Shown here: in pieces, positions 34,711-43,279 of the stretch
Position numbering within the stretch: the first letter of the stretch is position 1
Layout of the letters: the number at the start of each line of letters is the position of its first letter
Source of the DNA: Chloroflexota bacterium
Lineage (GTDB): Bacteria; Chloroflexota; Anaerolineae; Promineifilales; Promineifilaceae
Direction of reading: 5' to 3'
DNA: 49,240 bases
NCBI GenBank assembly: GCA_018004935.1
Contig: JAGNBF010000054.1
Coordinates: forward strand, 1 to 49,240
Position numbers and translations under genes: made by a program
Notes under the pieces: generated by a model
The model's database searches: none
What the model saw: the letters and a program-made list of their open reading frames with translations, nothing else
Told to the model about the DNA's origin: nothing

Positions 34711-34830
34711 CAGGCGACAACATGAACGGGTGTACACACTAAGAGGAATAAAAATAACGCCACCATTTTCGTCCTCATCCGTGTTTCTTGTATCAGTCGT
34801 TATTTTCGTAGGGATGGACTCTTTACTGGT

Positions 34831-35487
34831 CTAAATTAGCCCGGACTCTTTTGCCCAGAGAGCGGCCTGGGTGCGGTCACGGGAGCCGGTTTTTTGCAGG
34901 ATGTTGGTGACATAGTTTTTGATAGTGCCTTCGGCCAGATGCAGTTTGGTGGCAATTTCTGGGTTGCTAAGTCCTTGGGCCAAGAGTTGCAGGATTTCCT
35001 GCTCTCTTTCGGAGAGGGGTTCAAAGGGTGATTCGAGCCGCGGCCGCGTTGCGGGCATGTTTCGATTCAGTTCACCTAACACTTTTCGGGCCACTGAGGG
35101 GCCGATCTGCGCCCCCCCGGCGGCTATTGTGCGCACGGCATTGGCCAGCTCTTGCCCAGAGACATCTTTGAGTAGATAACCTAAGGCTCCTGCCCGCAAT
35201 CCTTCAAATACATAAGCATCATCATCAAAAGTGGTCAGAATCAGAATATGCGCTCCTGGCCATTGCTGGCACAGTTGGCGGGTGGCTTCGACCCCATCCA
35301 GCACCGGCATACGAATGTCCATGAGAACCACATCGGGCTGAAATTCGGCGTAAGCGAGCAACGCGGCCGCGCCATCTCCTACTTCACCCACAATAGCCAT
35401 GTCTGGCTCTAATTCCAGGAGTGTGCGTAACCCTTCCCGCATGAGGCGTTGATCATCCACAAGTAGAATACGGAGGGAATGAGACAT
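34831..35487 (-). CDS. NarL/LuxR-type response regulator
   Basis: 218 residues from ATG 35487 (MSHSLRILLVDDQ). Receiver domain with the acidic pair in LVDDQ, phosphoacceptor in VVLMDIRMP, and KDVSGQE with the conserved Lys. The C-terminal LuxR-type HTH is LSEREQEILQLLAQGLSNPEIATKLHLAEGTIKNYVTNIL (quoted in part here: EREQEILQLLAQGLSN). It is the partner of the histidine kinase directly upstream, from which it is separated by 17 bp. A longer in-frame start at 35535 would overlap the kinase stop and is possible. Two GCGGCCGC sites. Confidence 0.93.
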   Translation of the reverse strand: MSHSLRILLVDDQRLMREGLRTLLELEPDMAIVGEVGDGAAALLAYAEFQPDVVLMDIRMPVLDGVEATRQLCQQWPGAHILILTTFDDDAYVFEGLRAGALGYLLKDVSGQELANAVRTIAAGGAQIGPSVARKVLGELNRNMPATRPRLESPFEPLSEREQEILQLLAQGLSNPEIATKLHLAEGTIKNYVTNILQKTGSRDRTQAALWAKESGLI

Positions 35488-35504
35488 CGTACTGGGCACC
35501 TCGT

Positions 35505-36686
35505 TCACGGCACTGGGTTCATCGGTAGTTGCCACAAAATCAGTGTACCGCCTTCCGGTGGAGCTGACAAGGTGAGGGTACCGCCCAGGTGGGCGGCACG
35601 TTCCTGGAGACCCTGCAAACCAAAGCGACCATCGGGGATGGTTAGGGGCAGACCCTGACCATCGTCACGGATGGTGAGGGTGATGTGCTGGGTGTCGTGG
35701 GTGAGGGTGATCCAGGCCTGGTGTGCGGCCGCGTGCCGTTGCACATTGGTTAACCCTTCCTGGGCCGCCCGGTAAAAAGCCAGCCGTTGCTCCGGGGTTA
35801 AGGGGGGGAGTTGCGGGGGAAGTTGGAGGTGAATCGTCAGACCGGTGGCTTCGCGAAAGGTATAGACCAGTTCCGTGAGGGCTTCATCAAGTGGGGCCGT
35901 ATTCTCATCTGTGTTTGTGGGTGTGCGCAGGGTGGATACGGTATGGCGTAGTTCGGCCAGGGCTTCCTTTAATTGCGCCCGCATTGTGCCGATCATTTGA
36001 GCGGCCCGTTCTGGGTGGGTGGGAATAAGTCGCTGTGCTCCTTCTAATTGGACGACGGCGACAGTGAGACGGTGTCCCAGTGAATCGTGCATTTCCCGGG
36101 CCAGACGATTTCGCTCTTCTGCGGCCGCGAATTGGCGTGTTTGTTCCGCATAATGTTGCAACTGTTGGTGCGCCTGCTGTAACTCTGCCAGTAGCTGATC
36201 ACTACGTTGTCGTGCTGAAGTGGCCGTGCGTAATGCCCCCCCAAACAGGCCGAAAAAGGAGTAACCACCGACATAGGGCAACGTGTTGAGGGCCAGACAA
36301 GCACAAGTCAGACTGTTGGGGAGGAACGTAAGCCCAAAGAAGAGGGTAATCCAGACGAGGGCTGTGGGGAGGGGCAGAAAGAGCATGGTTTGGGCACTTA
36401 GAATAAAAAACAGGAGAAAGATGAGGGTCATTTTGGGTTCTAACAGATAAATGGCCGGAATGAGGCTACTTTGTAGACCCAAATAAAAATGGAACCAGCG
36501 CGGCCGCATTTGTGTGTAAGGCATTAACACCATATTGATGCCAAAAAGGATCAGCAAGATGACAATGAGAACCGGGTAGCGGCTATCGGCGATGTCGTAC
36601 CAGGACGCGGCCGCGATGGTAATCCAAGTCACATAAGCGGCCAGATTGAGAAGTAGGTAGCTGTTGTCAGAAGAATGAGAAGGCAT
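35505..36686 (-). CDS. NarX/DesK-type sensor histidine kinase
   Basis: 393 residues. About five to six membrane helices in the first ~165 residues, a short coiled coil (LLAELQQAHQQLQHYAEQ), then the HisKA_3 phosphoacceptor in ERNRLAREMHDSLGHRL (H in MHDSLGH). The ATPase domain ends with IRDDGQGLP and GRFGLQGLQERAAHLGG. This is the kinase type that pairs with LuxR-family regulators, and such a regulator follows immediately. The signal is unknown and the sensor is purely membrane-embedded, which suggests a membrane or lipid cue. Four GCGGCCGC sites. Starts at 36686, 11 bp after the ABA4-like gene. Confidence 0.92.
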   Translation of the reverse strand: MPSHSSDNSYLLLNLAAYVTWITIAAASWYDIADSRYPVLIVILLILFGINMVLMPYTQMRPRWFHFYLGLQSSLIPAIYLLEPKMTLIFLLFFILSAQTMLFLPLPTALVWITLFFGLTFLPNSLTCACLALNTLPYVGGYSFFGLFGGALRTATSARQRSDQLLAELQQAHQQLQHYAEQTRQFAAAEERNRLAREMHDSLGHRLTVAVVQLEGAQRLIPTHPERAAQMIGTMRAQLKEALAELRHTVSTLRTPTNTDENTAPLDEALTELVYTFREATGLTIHLQLPPQLPPLTPEQRLAFYRAAQEGLTNVQRHAAAHQAWITLTHDTQHITLTIRDDGQGLPLTIPDGRFGLQGLQERAAHLGGTLTLSAPPEGGTLILWQLPMNPVP

Positions 36687-36697
36687 AGCGTTTGTGC

Positions 36698-37120
36698 TCA
36701 GGGTTGTGGGCGTTTCTCCTGTCCGCGCATGAGTAGATATACCAGATAACCCAGTGGGCCAAACATGAGAACGAGGAACAAGATCGGAGCCATGAGCCAG
36801 GGGGTGATCCCTTTTTCCTGGCTATCCAGGTAGACCCACCGGCCCACGAAGAGATCAAAGGTAAGGAAGTGGACCCAGCTTACGATAGCCCCGGCGGGTG
36901 TACCCAACGCGGCCGCGATGTTGCCCAGGGCTGGGTTTAACAAATCGGCAAACAGAGAACCGAGTTGCGGCACGATAAGCCCAGTGTAAAGGATCGCCAG
37001 CGGGGCAACGATGAGAGGTGAACTGATAATTTGTTTTGTCCTGCGCCAACGGGGTAAAGCTATCATGAGAAACCAGAAGGGCATGATGTAAGCATTGCTG
37101 AGGAGAAAAAGGGTATCCAT
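36698..37120 (-). CDS. ABA4-like (DUF4281) membrane protein
   Basis: 140 residues, four hydrophobic helices. The segment VSWVHFLTFDLFVGRWVYLD is the ABA4/DUF4281 hallmark (HFLxFDLFVGRWxYLDS), known from plant neoxanthin-related ABA4 proteins and bacterial homologues. In bacteria its function is not established. The start has AGGAAC at good spacing. It lies in a four-gene run with a larger membrane protein upstream and the sensor kinase and regulator downstream, so a sensing or stress role is possible. One GCGGCCGC site. Confidence 0.82.
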   Translation of the reverse strand: MDTLFLLSNAYIMPFWFLMIALPRWRRTKQIISSPLIVAPLAILYTGLIVPQLGSLFADLLNPALGNIAAALGTPAGAIVSWVHFLTFDLFVGRWVYLDSQEKGITPWLMAPILFLVLMFGPLGYLVYLLMRGQEKRPQP

Positions 37121-37141
37121 AAAGAAGTTCCTGATTGTTAT

Positions 37142-38104
37142 TTAACGGCGGAGAATTGTCGCGGCCGCGCTGATGGTCACACTTACCAACAATACAGCCA
37201 GGGCCAGAACAGTCAGCGAATCTGGGGCCAGCAGGGCTTGGCCCCTTAGCGCCTGCCACCAGACCAAAATTGTTAGCCCCAAATACCCCATTGCGCCAAT
37301 CCACACTAACCGGGTGCGCCGCCGTTCCTCTAGTTTATCTGCCCACATCCGATTAATCACCAATCCCAGCACCGGCACAAATTGCAGGGCATGGAGACCC
37401 ACAAAGTGGGCAATCCGTAAGTCACCCCCCTCGGTGCTCCAACCGGTAAAGGGTAGACCAGCGCCGCCATCCTCCACGCCCACACTATGCGCCCCCATGA
37501 ATTGCGGCATTTGTCCTGTTTGTATCGTTGCCAATTGATCCGTATTGGGCAAAGTCATTGTTGCCCCCATACCAGCCCCTACCACGGTGATAATCAACCC
37601 CAGACGCACGCTCCAGGCCAGCACTGCATTCGCGAACTCTTGTCGCATCAGTAGTATGGCCGCTATGAGGTTCAGCACCCAGCCCACCAGAATAAAACTG
37701 CCCATGATGGAAAAAACAGCGCCATCAAACAGGGTACTGTAGTTAAAATGGCTACGAACCCCTCGAATCGCCTGCATCACAATCAACACAATCTCCACCA
37801 ACAAAACGATAGCCGTGCCTGTGCCTATCAGGTTGACCCAGAAACGTTGTCTTTGCACAAAACTAAGCATCCAGACTAAAGTGCCACAGTACAGCACAGA
37901 AGAAATGGCGAACTTCATTGGCTTAATCCAGACGGGAGCCTCATTGACCAGGCGGGTATCCATAATGGACAGGGCGATAGTGGCTACAAAGAGCAGGCTG
38001 TAGACAACGACACTCATAAGCAAAAAACGATTTGTTTGGTACAACTTTTTCCAAAGAGGCGACAATGTTTCTCGGGCTGTTTGATCGAGGGTTAGTGAAC
38101 TCAT
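37142..38104 (-). CDS. Conserved polytopic membrane protein, function unknown
   Basis: 320 residues with about eight membrane helices. Conserved-looking motifs include APVWIKPMKFAISSVLYCG and MGAHSVGVEDGGAGLPFTGWS followed by GDLRIAHFVGLHALQFVPVL; the histidines in AHF and GLHALQ could bind metal or haem, but this is a guess. I do not recognise a functional family. The ATG at 38104 has AAGGAAGG just upstream, one of the best ribosome sites in the window, marking it as the first gene of the two-component operon. One GCGGCCGC site near the C-terminus. Confidence 0.8.
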   Translation of the reverse strand: MSSLTLDQTARETLSPLWKKLYQTNRFLLMSVVVYSLLFVATIALSIMDTRLVNEAPVWIKPMKFAISSVLYCGTLVWMLSFVQRQRFWVNLIGTGTAIVLLVEIVLIVMQAIRGVRSHFNYSTLFDGAVFSIMGSFILVGWVLNLIAAILLMRQEFANAVLAWSVRLGLIITVVGAGMGATMTLPNTDQLATIQTGQMPQFMGAHSVGVEDGGAGLPFTGWSTEGGDLRIAHFVGLHALQFVPVLGLVINRMWADKLEERRRTRLVWIGAMGYLGLTILVWWQALRGQALLAPDSLTVLALAVLLVSVTISAAATILRR

Positions 38105-38173
38105 GATATCCTTCCTTATTTAATGATACCGGGCGGATTCCGAAAGAACCCTAAAATATTTGTGACTATACAG

Positions 38174-38223
38174 CCCCTCACCCCCGACCCCTCTCCCTGG
38201 GGAGAGGGGTCGGGGGTGAGGGG
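38174..38223. repeat. Perfect 24-bp-arm hairpin, parent form of the 41-bp array
   Basis: Arms CCCCTCACCCCCGACCCCTC.. and their exact complement, 24 bp each, have a 2-nt loop. The flanks ACTATACAG and GCGGTTTCACCTT match those of the 22-unit array at 7905-8837, so the array is an expanded version of this element. It may also act as a terminator for either side. Confidence 0.8.
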
Positions 38224-38353
38224 TAGCGGTTTCACCTTCTCATTCTACGCTCGGCGTCGTGTAGGACGCAGAGCGTCCCAGAGGGAATTCCCACGCCGAG
38301 CGTGGGAATAAGTTGTGACACCTGAATAGTTACAAATATCTTGTTATTGTGGG

Positions 38354-38489
38354 GTGAGCGTTCAGTCCAAAGGCGATTTTGTGCCATTTTGAATGACATC
38401 AACAGATTTTGAAAGGAACGGATTAAAGGCGACCTTTGGAAAAACCGTTTGTTTTCTAATCCGTTGATGTCATCCGACTGAATGCTTAC
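38354..38489. mobile_element. 136-bp element, uninterrupted copy
   Basis: Ends GTGAGCGTTCAGT and ACTGAATGCTTAC. The interior (AAAGGCGATTTTGTGCCATTT, TGACATCAACAGATTTTGAAAGG) matches 48279-48502, which is interrupted by the 81-bp palindromic element. It shares its terminal repeat with the 156-bp family. Confidence 0.8.
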
Positions 38490-38772
38490 GTTGTGGGCAG
38501 AATATCAACCAGCGCGTCATGTCTGATAGTGTATATGGTCACATGACCGGTCACAAAAGGTAGGGCCATTTTTCGCGGGCGAATGCCCGCGAAAAATGGC
38601 CTAAATTCGTTTTTTTGGTTCTTTGGGAATTCAGGGGGTTGACACCAGATGTAGGGGTTGGCCTTGTGCCCGGCCCGTTTTACGGCCGGGCGGCCTCGGC
38701 CTTTGTTGAGGCCCAGGCCCAATTGAGAATTGTTGCTAGAAGTGACAAATAGGGGTCATTTAGGGGGAATTG

Positions 38773-38781
38773 TGGTATAGT
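38773..38781 (+). promoter_or_regulatory. Candidate extended -10 promoter element
   Basis: TGGTATAGT fits the extended -10 consensus (TGnTATAAT). No good -35 is present, as usual for this class. It lies ~40 bases upstream of the leader ORF of the M1 peptidase gene. Confidence 0.35.
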
Positions 38782-38811
38782 TTGTGGTTATTGAGTTTAG
38801 TGCGTCTAATT

Positions 38812-38931
38812 TGCAGGAGTTCCCCATGAGCGGGGTGCTCACCAGGTGGAATGAAAATTTGTAGGACGATTTTTTAAATCGTCCACTGGGCGATTTAAAA
38901 AATCGCCCTACATTTTCGCAGGAGCAACCTT
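38812..38931 (+). promoter_or_regulatory. Leader module 1: 12-codon ORF plus twin hairpins
   Basis: AGGAG (38815-38819) precedes an ORF at 38826-38864 encoding MSGVLTRWNENL. Its TAG stop lies in the closing stem of a 51-nt two-hairpin fold (38861-38911: GTAGG...CCTAC outer pair, GGACGATTT/AAATCGTCC and GGGCGATTT/AAATCGCCC). The next ribosome site (AGGAG, 38921-38925) serves the peptidase start at 38933. Modules 2 and 3 are close copies. Confidence 0.6.
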
Positions 38932-38932
38932 T

Positions 38933-40552
38933 ATGAAGTGTTATCTCTTTTTTCTCGGTGTGTGTGCCTTACTTTTGGTCGGGTGTCGTGATGAACCAAA
39001 CGCGGCCGCAACCAGTACCCTTCCCTCACTCAACCCCACCCCCATAACGCCACCGCCGACATTAACATCCATTCCCATGACGGCCGAAGCTCCTCCCCCT
39101 ACCCCTACCACCACCGGGCTTGACCCGGAGGGGCCACCCCCATCTGGTTTGTTCGATGTGGCCTGGGAAGAACGCTCCCTCTTTGCTACCAACCTCATAC
39201 CTAACGAACAGGGCATCCTGAGCGGATTGCCAGGGGCAACGGTGTACCATCTGGATATTACGATTGATGAGAGTTTGACAGGGATACGCGGCCGCGTCGA
39301 ACTCCTCTACACCAATCGCGATGACACTCCCCTGAATGAAATCTACCTGCGCCTCTTCCCGCAACTATTTGGTGGCGCATCCACCGCCAGCGAGGTACAA
39401 GTCAACCGTCAGGCTATCACCCCTGACCTGGAACTAAACGGCAGTGCCTTGCGCCTGCCTCTAATAACCCCTCTGGAACCAGGGGCACAGGTCGTTATCA
39501 GTATGAACTTCGTTGTCACCGTACCCACTACCCCCGAAGGCAACTATGGCGCCTTTGCCACCATAGACAGCATCATGGCGCTGGCTCATTTCTACCCCAT
39601 GGTTACGGTTTTTGATGACGAAGGGTGGAATATTGAAATTGCCCCACCCGCTGGTGATGTGGTATATGCTGAGGCCAGTTTTTATTTGGTGCGGATCACC
39701 GCCCCCGCCGATCTGATTCTGATCACATCCGGGGTAATTACTGAGCGGCAAATGGTGGATAATCAACAAATTGTGACCGCGGCCGCGGGGCCAGCCCGTG
39801 ATTTTTACATCGCCGGTAGCCCCCGTTTTGTCGCCGTTTCTGGGGCCTCGGGTGAAAGCATAGTCACCAGCTACACCCTACCCGAATACGAAGACCGCGC
39901 CCGCGAGGTACTAGATTACGCTCTTTATGCCCTGAATGTGTACGGAACTCACTATGGTCCCTATCCCTACACCGAACTGGAGATCGCCAGCACCCCCAAT
40001 CAGGCTCTGGGTATCGAGTATCCCGGGGTATTCGTCAACACCATGACCCTATACACCCCAGAGCAAGAGTTCAGCGTTCCTGATAGCTATTACATCGAGT
40101 CCACCACGGCCCATGAGACGGCGCATCAATGGTTTTACAACACAGTAGGCAACGATCAGTTGGATGATCCCTGGCTGGACGAAGCAATGGCCCAGTTTTC
40201 CACCTATTTGTACTTTCTAGATCGGTATGGTGTGGAAGGGGCACAAGGATTTGCGGACTCATTTACTCTGCGTTGGGAGCGGGGTGCCAACAATGCGGAT
40301 ATTCCCGTTGGTTTGCCGGTGCGTGATTATACCGGCCCAGAATATAGCGCGATTGTCTATGGGCGCGGCCCACTTTTTTTCCTGGCCTTACAGGATGAAA
40401 TGGGGCTTGAACCATTTGCCGCTTTCTTACAAGATTATTATCGTAGTTATCAATGGGGTATCGCTACCACCGAAGGGCTACAGGCGGTGGCCGAAGCCCA
40501 TTGTGGTTGTGATTTAACTACCCTGTTTGCCGCCTGGGTTTTACCTCATTAA
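38933..40552 (+). CDS. M1-type metallopeptidase lipoprotein (1)
   Basis: 539 residues. Lipoprotein signal peptide with lipobox LLLVGC (C18), so it is membrane-tethered outside. A Pro/Thr/Ala-rich linker (~25-70) leads to an M1-like (aminopeptidase N/leukotriene A4 hydrolase-like) domain: VYHLDITIDESLTGIRGRVELLY, then the zinc motif HETAHQWFYNTVGNDQLDDPWLDEAMAQ (HExxH at ~392 with the downstream E in LDEA; quoted here only in part). The C-terminus has an odd CGCDLTTLFAAWVL. RBS AGGAG, ATG 38933. Likely an extracellular peptidase; substrate unknown. Upstream is leader module 1. Three GCGGCCGC sites. Confidence 0.88.
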   Translation: MKCYLFFLGVCALLLVGCRDEPNAAATSTLPSLNPTPITPPPTLTSIPMTAEAPPPTPTTTGLDPEGPPPSGLFDVAWEERSLFATNLIPNEQGILSGLPGATVYHLDITIDESLTGIRGRVELLYTNRDDTPLNEIYLRLFPQLFGGASTASEVQVNRQAITPDLELNGSALRLPLITPLEPGAQVVISMNFVVTVPTTPEGNYGAFATIDSIMALAHFYPMVTVFDDEGWNIEIAPPAGDVVYAEASFYLVRITAPADLILITSGVITERQMVDNQQIVTAAAGPARDFYIAGSPRFVAVSGASGESIVTSYTLPEYEDRAREVLDYALYALNVYGTHYGPYPYTELEIASTPNQALGIEYPGVFVNTMTLYTPEQEFSVPDSYYIESTTAHETAHQWFYNTVGNDQLDDPWLDEAMAQFSTYLYFLDRYGVEGAQGFADSFTLRWERGANNADIPVGLPVRDYTGPEYSAIVYGRGPLFFLALQDEMGLEPFAAFLQDYYRSYQWGIATTEGLQAVAEAHCGCDLTTLFAAWVLPH

Positions 40553-40947
40553 TTCCTATCTTTGTCAGAATTTCGCCCACAAATCAGGTTCCCCCTTCCC
40601 GTTGGGAAGTAAGTTTGTGGGTAAGCTCCAAACCTACCAATCTGTTGCCGTCAACAAAATGTCACTTTATGACCGTGGTAAGTATATATGACTGAGTCTA
40701 CTGCAAAAGCCCGGTTTCTGACTAATTTAACCGTCGCTTCCAGAGAAAAGGAAACCGGGCTTTCAACTGTTTTGACCTTTTTTCAGTGGACTCATGACTG
40801 AACGCTTACATTTGTTTGGGGATAAACGTACCGATTTCCAAGGAGCATATAACTACTAAACCGTTGCCTGAGCTTGTCGAAAGCAATACAGCAGTTCGAC
40901 AGACTCAGCCCCCGAGAGCGTTAGTAGTTACAGGAGCATACAATTTC
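40553..40947. repeat. Intergenic repeats, partial inverted MITE copy D
   Basis: The stretch at about 40650-40690 (GACGTCAACAAAATGTCACTT-like, then TATGACCGTGGTAAGTATA) is the left terminus of the MITE-like element in reverse orientation, with no matching right end. AAAGCCCGGTTTCT (40707 on) and GGAAACCGGGCTTT (40750-40763) form an inverted repeat like that at 28628. TGACTGAACGCTTAC (40795-40809) is an isolated terminal repeat of the 136/156-bp families. GAGCTTGTCGAA (40869-40880) also occurs. No gene. Confidence 0.7.
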
Positions 40948-42588
40948 ATGAAACACACGCTCTTTCTTTGTTGCCTGTTTGTATTTGTTCTGGTTGGTTG
41001 TGGTAATGAACCGAACGCGGCCGCGACCCAGTCCCCCCCTTCTTTACCCACAGTAACTGCCCTTACCCTGCCAACGCCCTCACCTGTTGTGCCCTCCGCG
41101 GCCGCGACGCCTGAGGCAGACACTGGCTTGCTGACCCCCACCCCCGCCGAGACTACGGTGGGTTCCTTGCCTGCGCCCACCCTTTTTGAGGTAGCCTGGG
41201 CGGATCGCACACCCTATGCCGCTAACTTGATTCCCACGGAGCAGGGCATTCTGGGGGAGTTGCCGGGAGCAACCGTGTACCACCTGGATATGGAGTTAGA
41301 TGCGAGCCTGACGGGATTACGCGGCCGCGAAGAAATCCTATACACCAACCGTGAAACCCTTCCCCTTAGCGAAATCTACCTGCGTCTCTTCCCCAACCTC
41401 GTTGGGGGCATCTCACGTATTAGTGAGGTACAGGTAAACGGCCGTCCCATCACCCCCACCCTCACACTAGAAGACAGCGCCCTCCGTATCCCCCTAAAAC
41501 CACCCGTCAACCCAGGGGCACAGGCCGTTATTAGCCTCACCTTTACCATATCCGTGCCCACCTTCCCGGAAAAAAGTAACTATGGAGCCTTCGCCTATCA
41601 GGAAGAAATTGCCGCGCTGGCTCACTTTTACCCCATGGTAGCCGTCTATGATGACGAAGGGTGGAACCTCGAGATCGCCTCTCCCTATGGCGACATCATT
41701 TACGCCGAAGCCAGCTTTTACCTGGTACGCCTGACGGCCCCAGCCAATCTGGTGCTGGTTACTTCCGGCGCCATCACGACCCGAGAACAACAAGGGAATC
41801 AGCAAACCGTAACCATAGCGGCCGGGCCTTCGCGTGACTTTTATCTGGCGGCCAGTTCCCGTTTTGTCCCTGTTTCCGGCACCGTTGGTGATGTCACAGT
41901 TATCAGTTATAGCCCCCTTGAATATCAGAACCGTGCCCTGGAAATGCTTGATTACGCCATGTATGCCGTCAATTTTTACAGCACAATGCTTGGCCCTTAT
42001 CCCTTTACCGAATTAGAAATCGCCAGCACCATTAACGAAGAAACAGGGATCGAATACCCTGGTGTTTTTGTCATGAGCAAGGTGCTCTATACACCAGAGC
42101 AGGAATATAACGTCCCAGATAGTTATTACATTGAGTCCACCACCGCCCACGAAACCCTGCACCAATGGTTTTACAACATTGTTGGTAACGATCAACTAGA
42201 CGAACCCTGGCTCGATGAGGCCGTGGCCCAATACATTACCTATCGTTACTTTCTGGATCGGTATGGGGAAGAGGGGGCGCAAGCCTTTTTTGAAACCTTT
42301 GACCGCCGCTGGGGACGGGGTTCCAACTATGCGGATCTGCCGATAGGATTGCCCGTACGGAATTATATTGGCCTGGAGTATAGTGCCATAATCTATGGCC
42401 GTGGCCCGCTTTTTCTGGTGGCCCTGGAAGAGGTGATGGGGGTAGAAACATTCACCACCTTTTTGCATGATTATTACCAGCAATATAAATGGGGGATTGC
42501 CACCACGGAAGATTTCCGCGCCCTGGCTGAAATCCATTGTGGCTGTGATCTGACAACTCTATTTACTACCTGGGTTTATCCCCGCTGA
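40948..42588 (+). CDS. M1-type metallopeptidase lipoprotein (2)
   Basis: 546 residues from ATG 40948 (MKHTLFLCCLFVFVLVGC, lipobox FVLVGC with C18). CAGGAG is 11 bases upstream. An upstream in-frame start at 40816 would add 44 residues from repeat DNA and displace the signal peptide, so it is rejected. Same layout as paralogue 1: linker rich in Pro/Ala/Thr, then M1 domain with HETLHQWFYNIVGNDQLDEP (HExxH ~400), LDEAVAQY and a CGCDLTTLF end. Visually most of the catalytic domain is shared with paralogue 1, so it is a tandem duplicate. Unlike paralogue 1 it has no leader module. Three GCGGCCGC sites. Confidence 0.88.
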   Translation: MKHTLFLCCLFVFVLVGCGNEPNAAATQSPPSLPTVTALTLPTPSPVVPSAAATPEADTGLLTPTPAETTVGSLPAPTLFEVAWADRTPYAANLIPTEQGILGELPGATVYHLDMELDASLTGLRGREEILYTNRETLPLSEIYLRLFPNLVGGISRISEVQVNGRPITPTLTLEDSALRIPLKPPVNPGAQAVISLTFTISVPTFPEKSNYGAFAYQEEIAALAHFYPMVAVYDDEGWNLEIASPYGDIIYAEASFYLVRLTAPANLVLVTSGAITTREQQGNQQTVTIAAGPSRDFYLAASSRFVPVSGTVGDVTVISYSPLEYQNRALEMLDYAMYAVNFYSTMLGPYPFTELEIASTINEETGIEYPGVFVMSKVLYTPEQEYNVPDSYYIESTTAHETLHQWFYNIVGNDQLDEPWLDEAVAQYITYRYFLDRYGEEGAQAFFETFDRRWGRGSNYADLPIGLPVRNYIGLEYSAIIYGRGPLFLVALEEVMGVETFTTFLHDYYQQYKWGIATTEDFRALAEIHCGCDLTTLFTTWVYPR

Positions 42589-42868
42589 TACACCTGGACA
42601 GTGGATACACTCTTGGCAAACAACTGTCACTTTTGTCTGGTCACTGAGTCTAAATCATGAAGTAGGGGTTTATGGTGTGCAAGGTGGAATGAAAACAGCC
42701 AGTAGGCGTTCACTCGCCACTCGCATACTCCCCGCTCGCAACTTATTTTCTCAGGGGTTCCCCATGGGCCTACGGTGCACCAAGAGGAATGAAAATCTGT
42801 AGGACGATTTTGTAAATCGTCCATCGGGCGATTTGCCAAATCGCCCTACATTTTCGTAGGAGTAAATT
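42589..42868 (+). promoter_or_regulatory. Leader module 2 and flanking repeats
   Basis: AGGGG (42753-42757) precedes a 12-codon ORF (42764-42802, MGLRCTKRNENL). The stop enters the twin-hairpin fold (42799-42849), again 51 nt. The AGGAG at 42858-42862 serves the DUF302 gene at 42869. Upstream, a decayed module (ATGGTGTGCAAGGTGGAATGAAAA, ~42671 on, given in part) is followed by CACTCGCCACTCGCAT repeats. Confidence 0.6.
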
Positions 42869-43279
42869 ATGACAATAGCAAAACCCGCCTTGGGTTTTAT
42901 GGTTTCTTTACCGACCGATTTTGCGCTGGCGCTAGTTCAAGTTACCGACGCCCTAAAGGCTGAGGGATTTGGTGTTTTGACAGAAATTGATGTTCAAGCT
43001 ACATTGAAGAAACGCCTGGATGTGGATTTTCGCCCTTACAAAATCTTGGGTGCCTGTAATCCGACTTTGGCCCATCGTGCGTTATCAGTGGCACCTGAGG
43101 TGGGGTTGTTGTTGCCCTGTAATGTAACGGTAGCGCAGGGAGAGAATGGGGTGGTGGAAGTATCGTTGGTGGATCCGTTGATGATGTTGGGCGCGGCCGC
43201 AGACCCTGCTCTAGATGCCATTGCCCAAGAAGCCCATGAGCGCCTGGCCCGTGTCGCGGCCGCGTTACGCCACAATTAA
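42869..43279 (+). CDS. DUF302 family protein
   Basis: 136 residues matching the DUF302 family: FALALVQVTDALKAEGFGVLTEIDVQATLKKRLDVDFRPYKILGACNP is the typical block (quoted in pieces), with the conserved GVLTEIDV and KILGACNPxLAHRAL. Cytoplasmic, small, likely dimeric; members have been linked to redox or copper responses but no activity is proven. ATG 42869 has AGGAG at good spacing, supplied by leader module 2. Two GCGGCCGC sites near the C-terminus encode AAA stretches. It is followed by OsmC, which supports a stress role. Confidence 0.88.
   Translation: MTIAKPALGFMVSLPTDFALALVQVTDALKAEGFGVLTEIDVQATLKKRLDVDFRPYKILGACNPTLAHRALSVAPEVGLLLPCNVTVAQGENGVVEVSLVDPLMMLGAAADPALDAIAQEAHERLARVAAALRHN

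Larger units (their letters stand above)
38105..38860. repeat. Repeat-rich non-coding block
   Basis: About 750 bases without a gene, between divergent genes. Contents in order: the perfect hairpin 38174-38223; a GACGCAGAGCGTCC / CCACGCCGAGCGTGGG repeat (~38261-38310); the 136-bp element 38354-38489; a TTTTTCGCGGGCGAATGCCCGCGAAAAA inverted repeat (38569-38597, quoted in halves TTTTTCGCGGGC / GCCCGCGAAAAA); a CCCGGCCCGTTTTACGGCCGGGCGG fragment resembling 30232; and the leader module from 38812. Confidence 0.75.
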
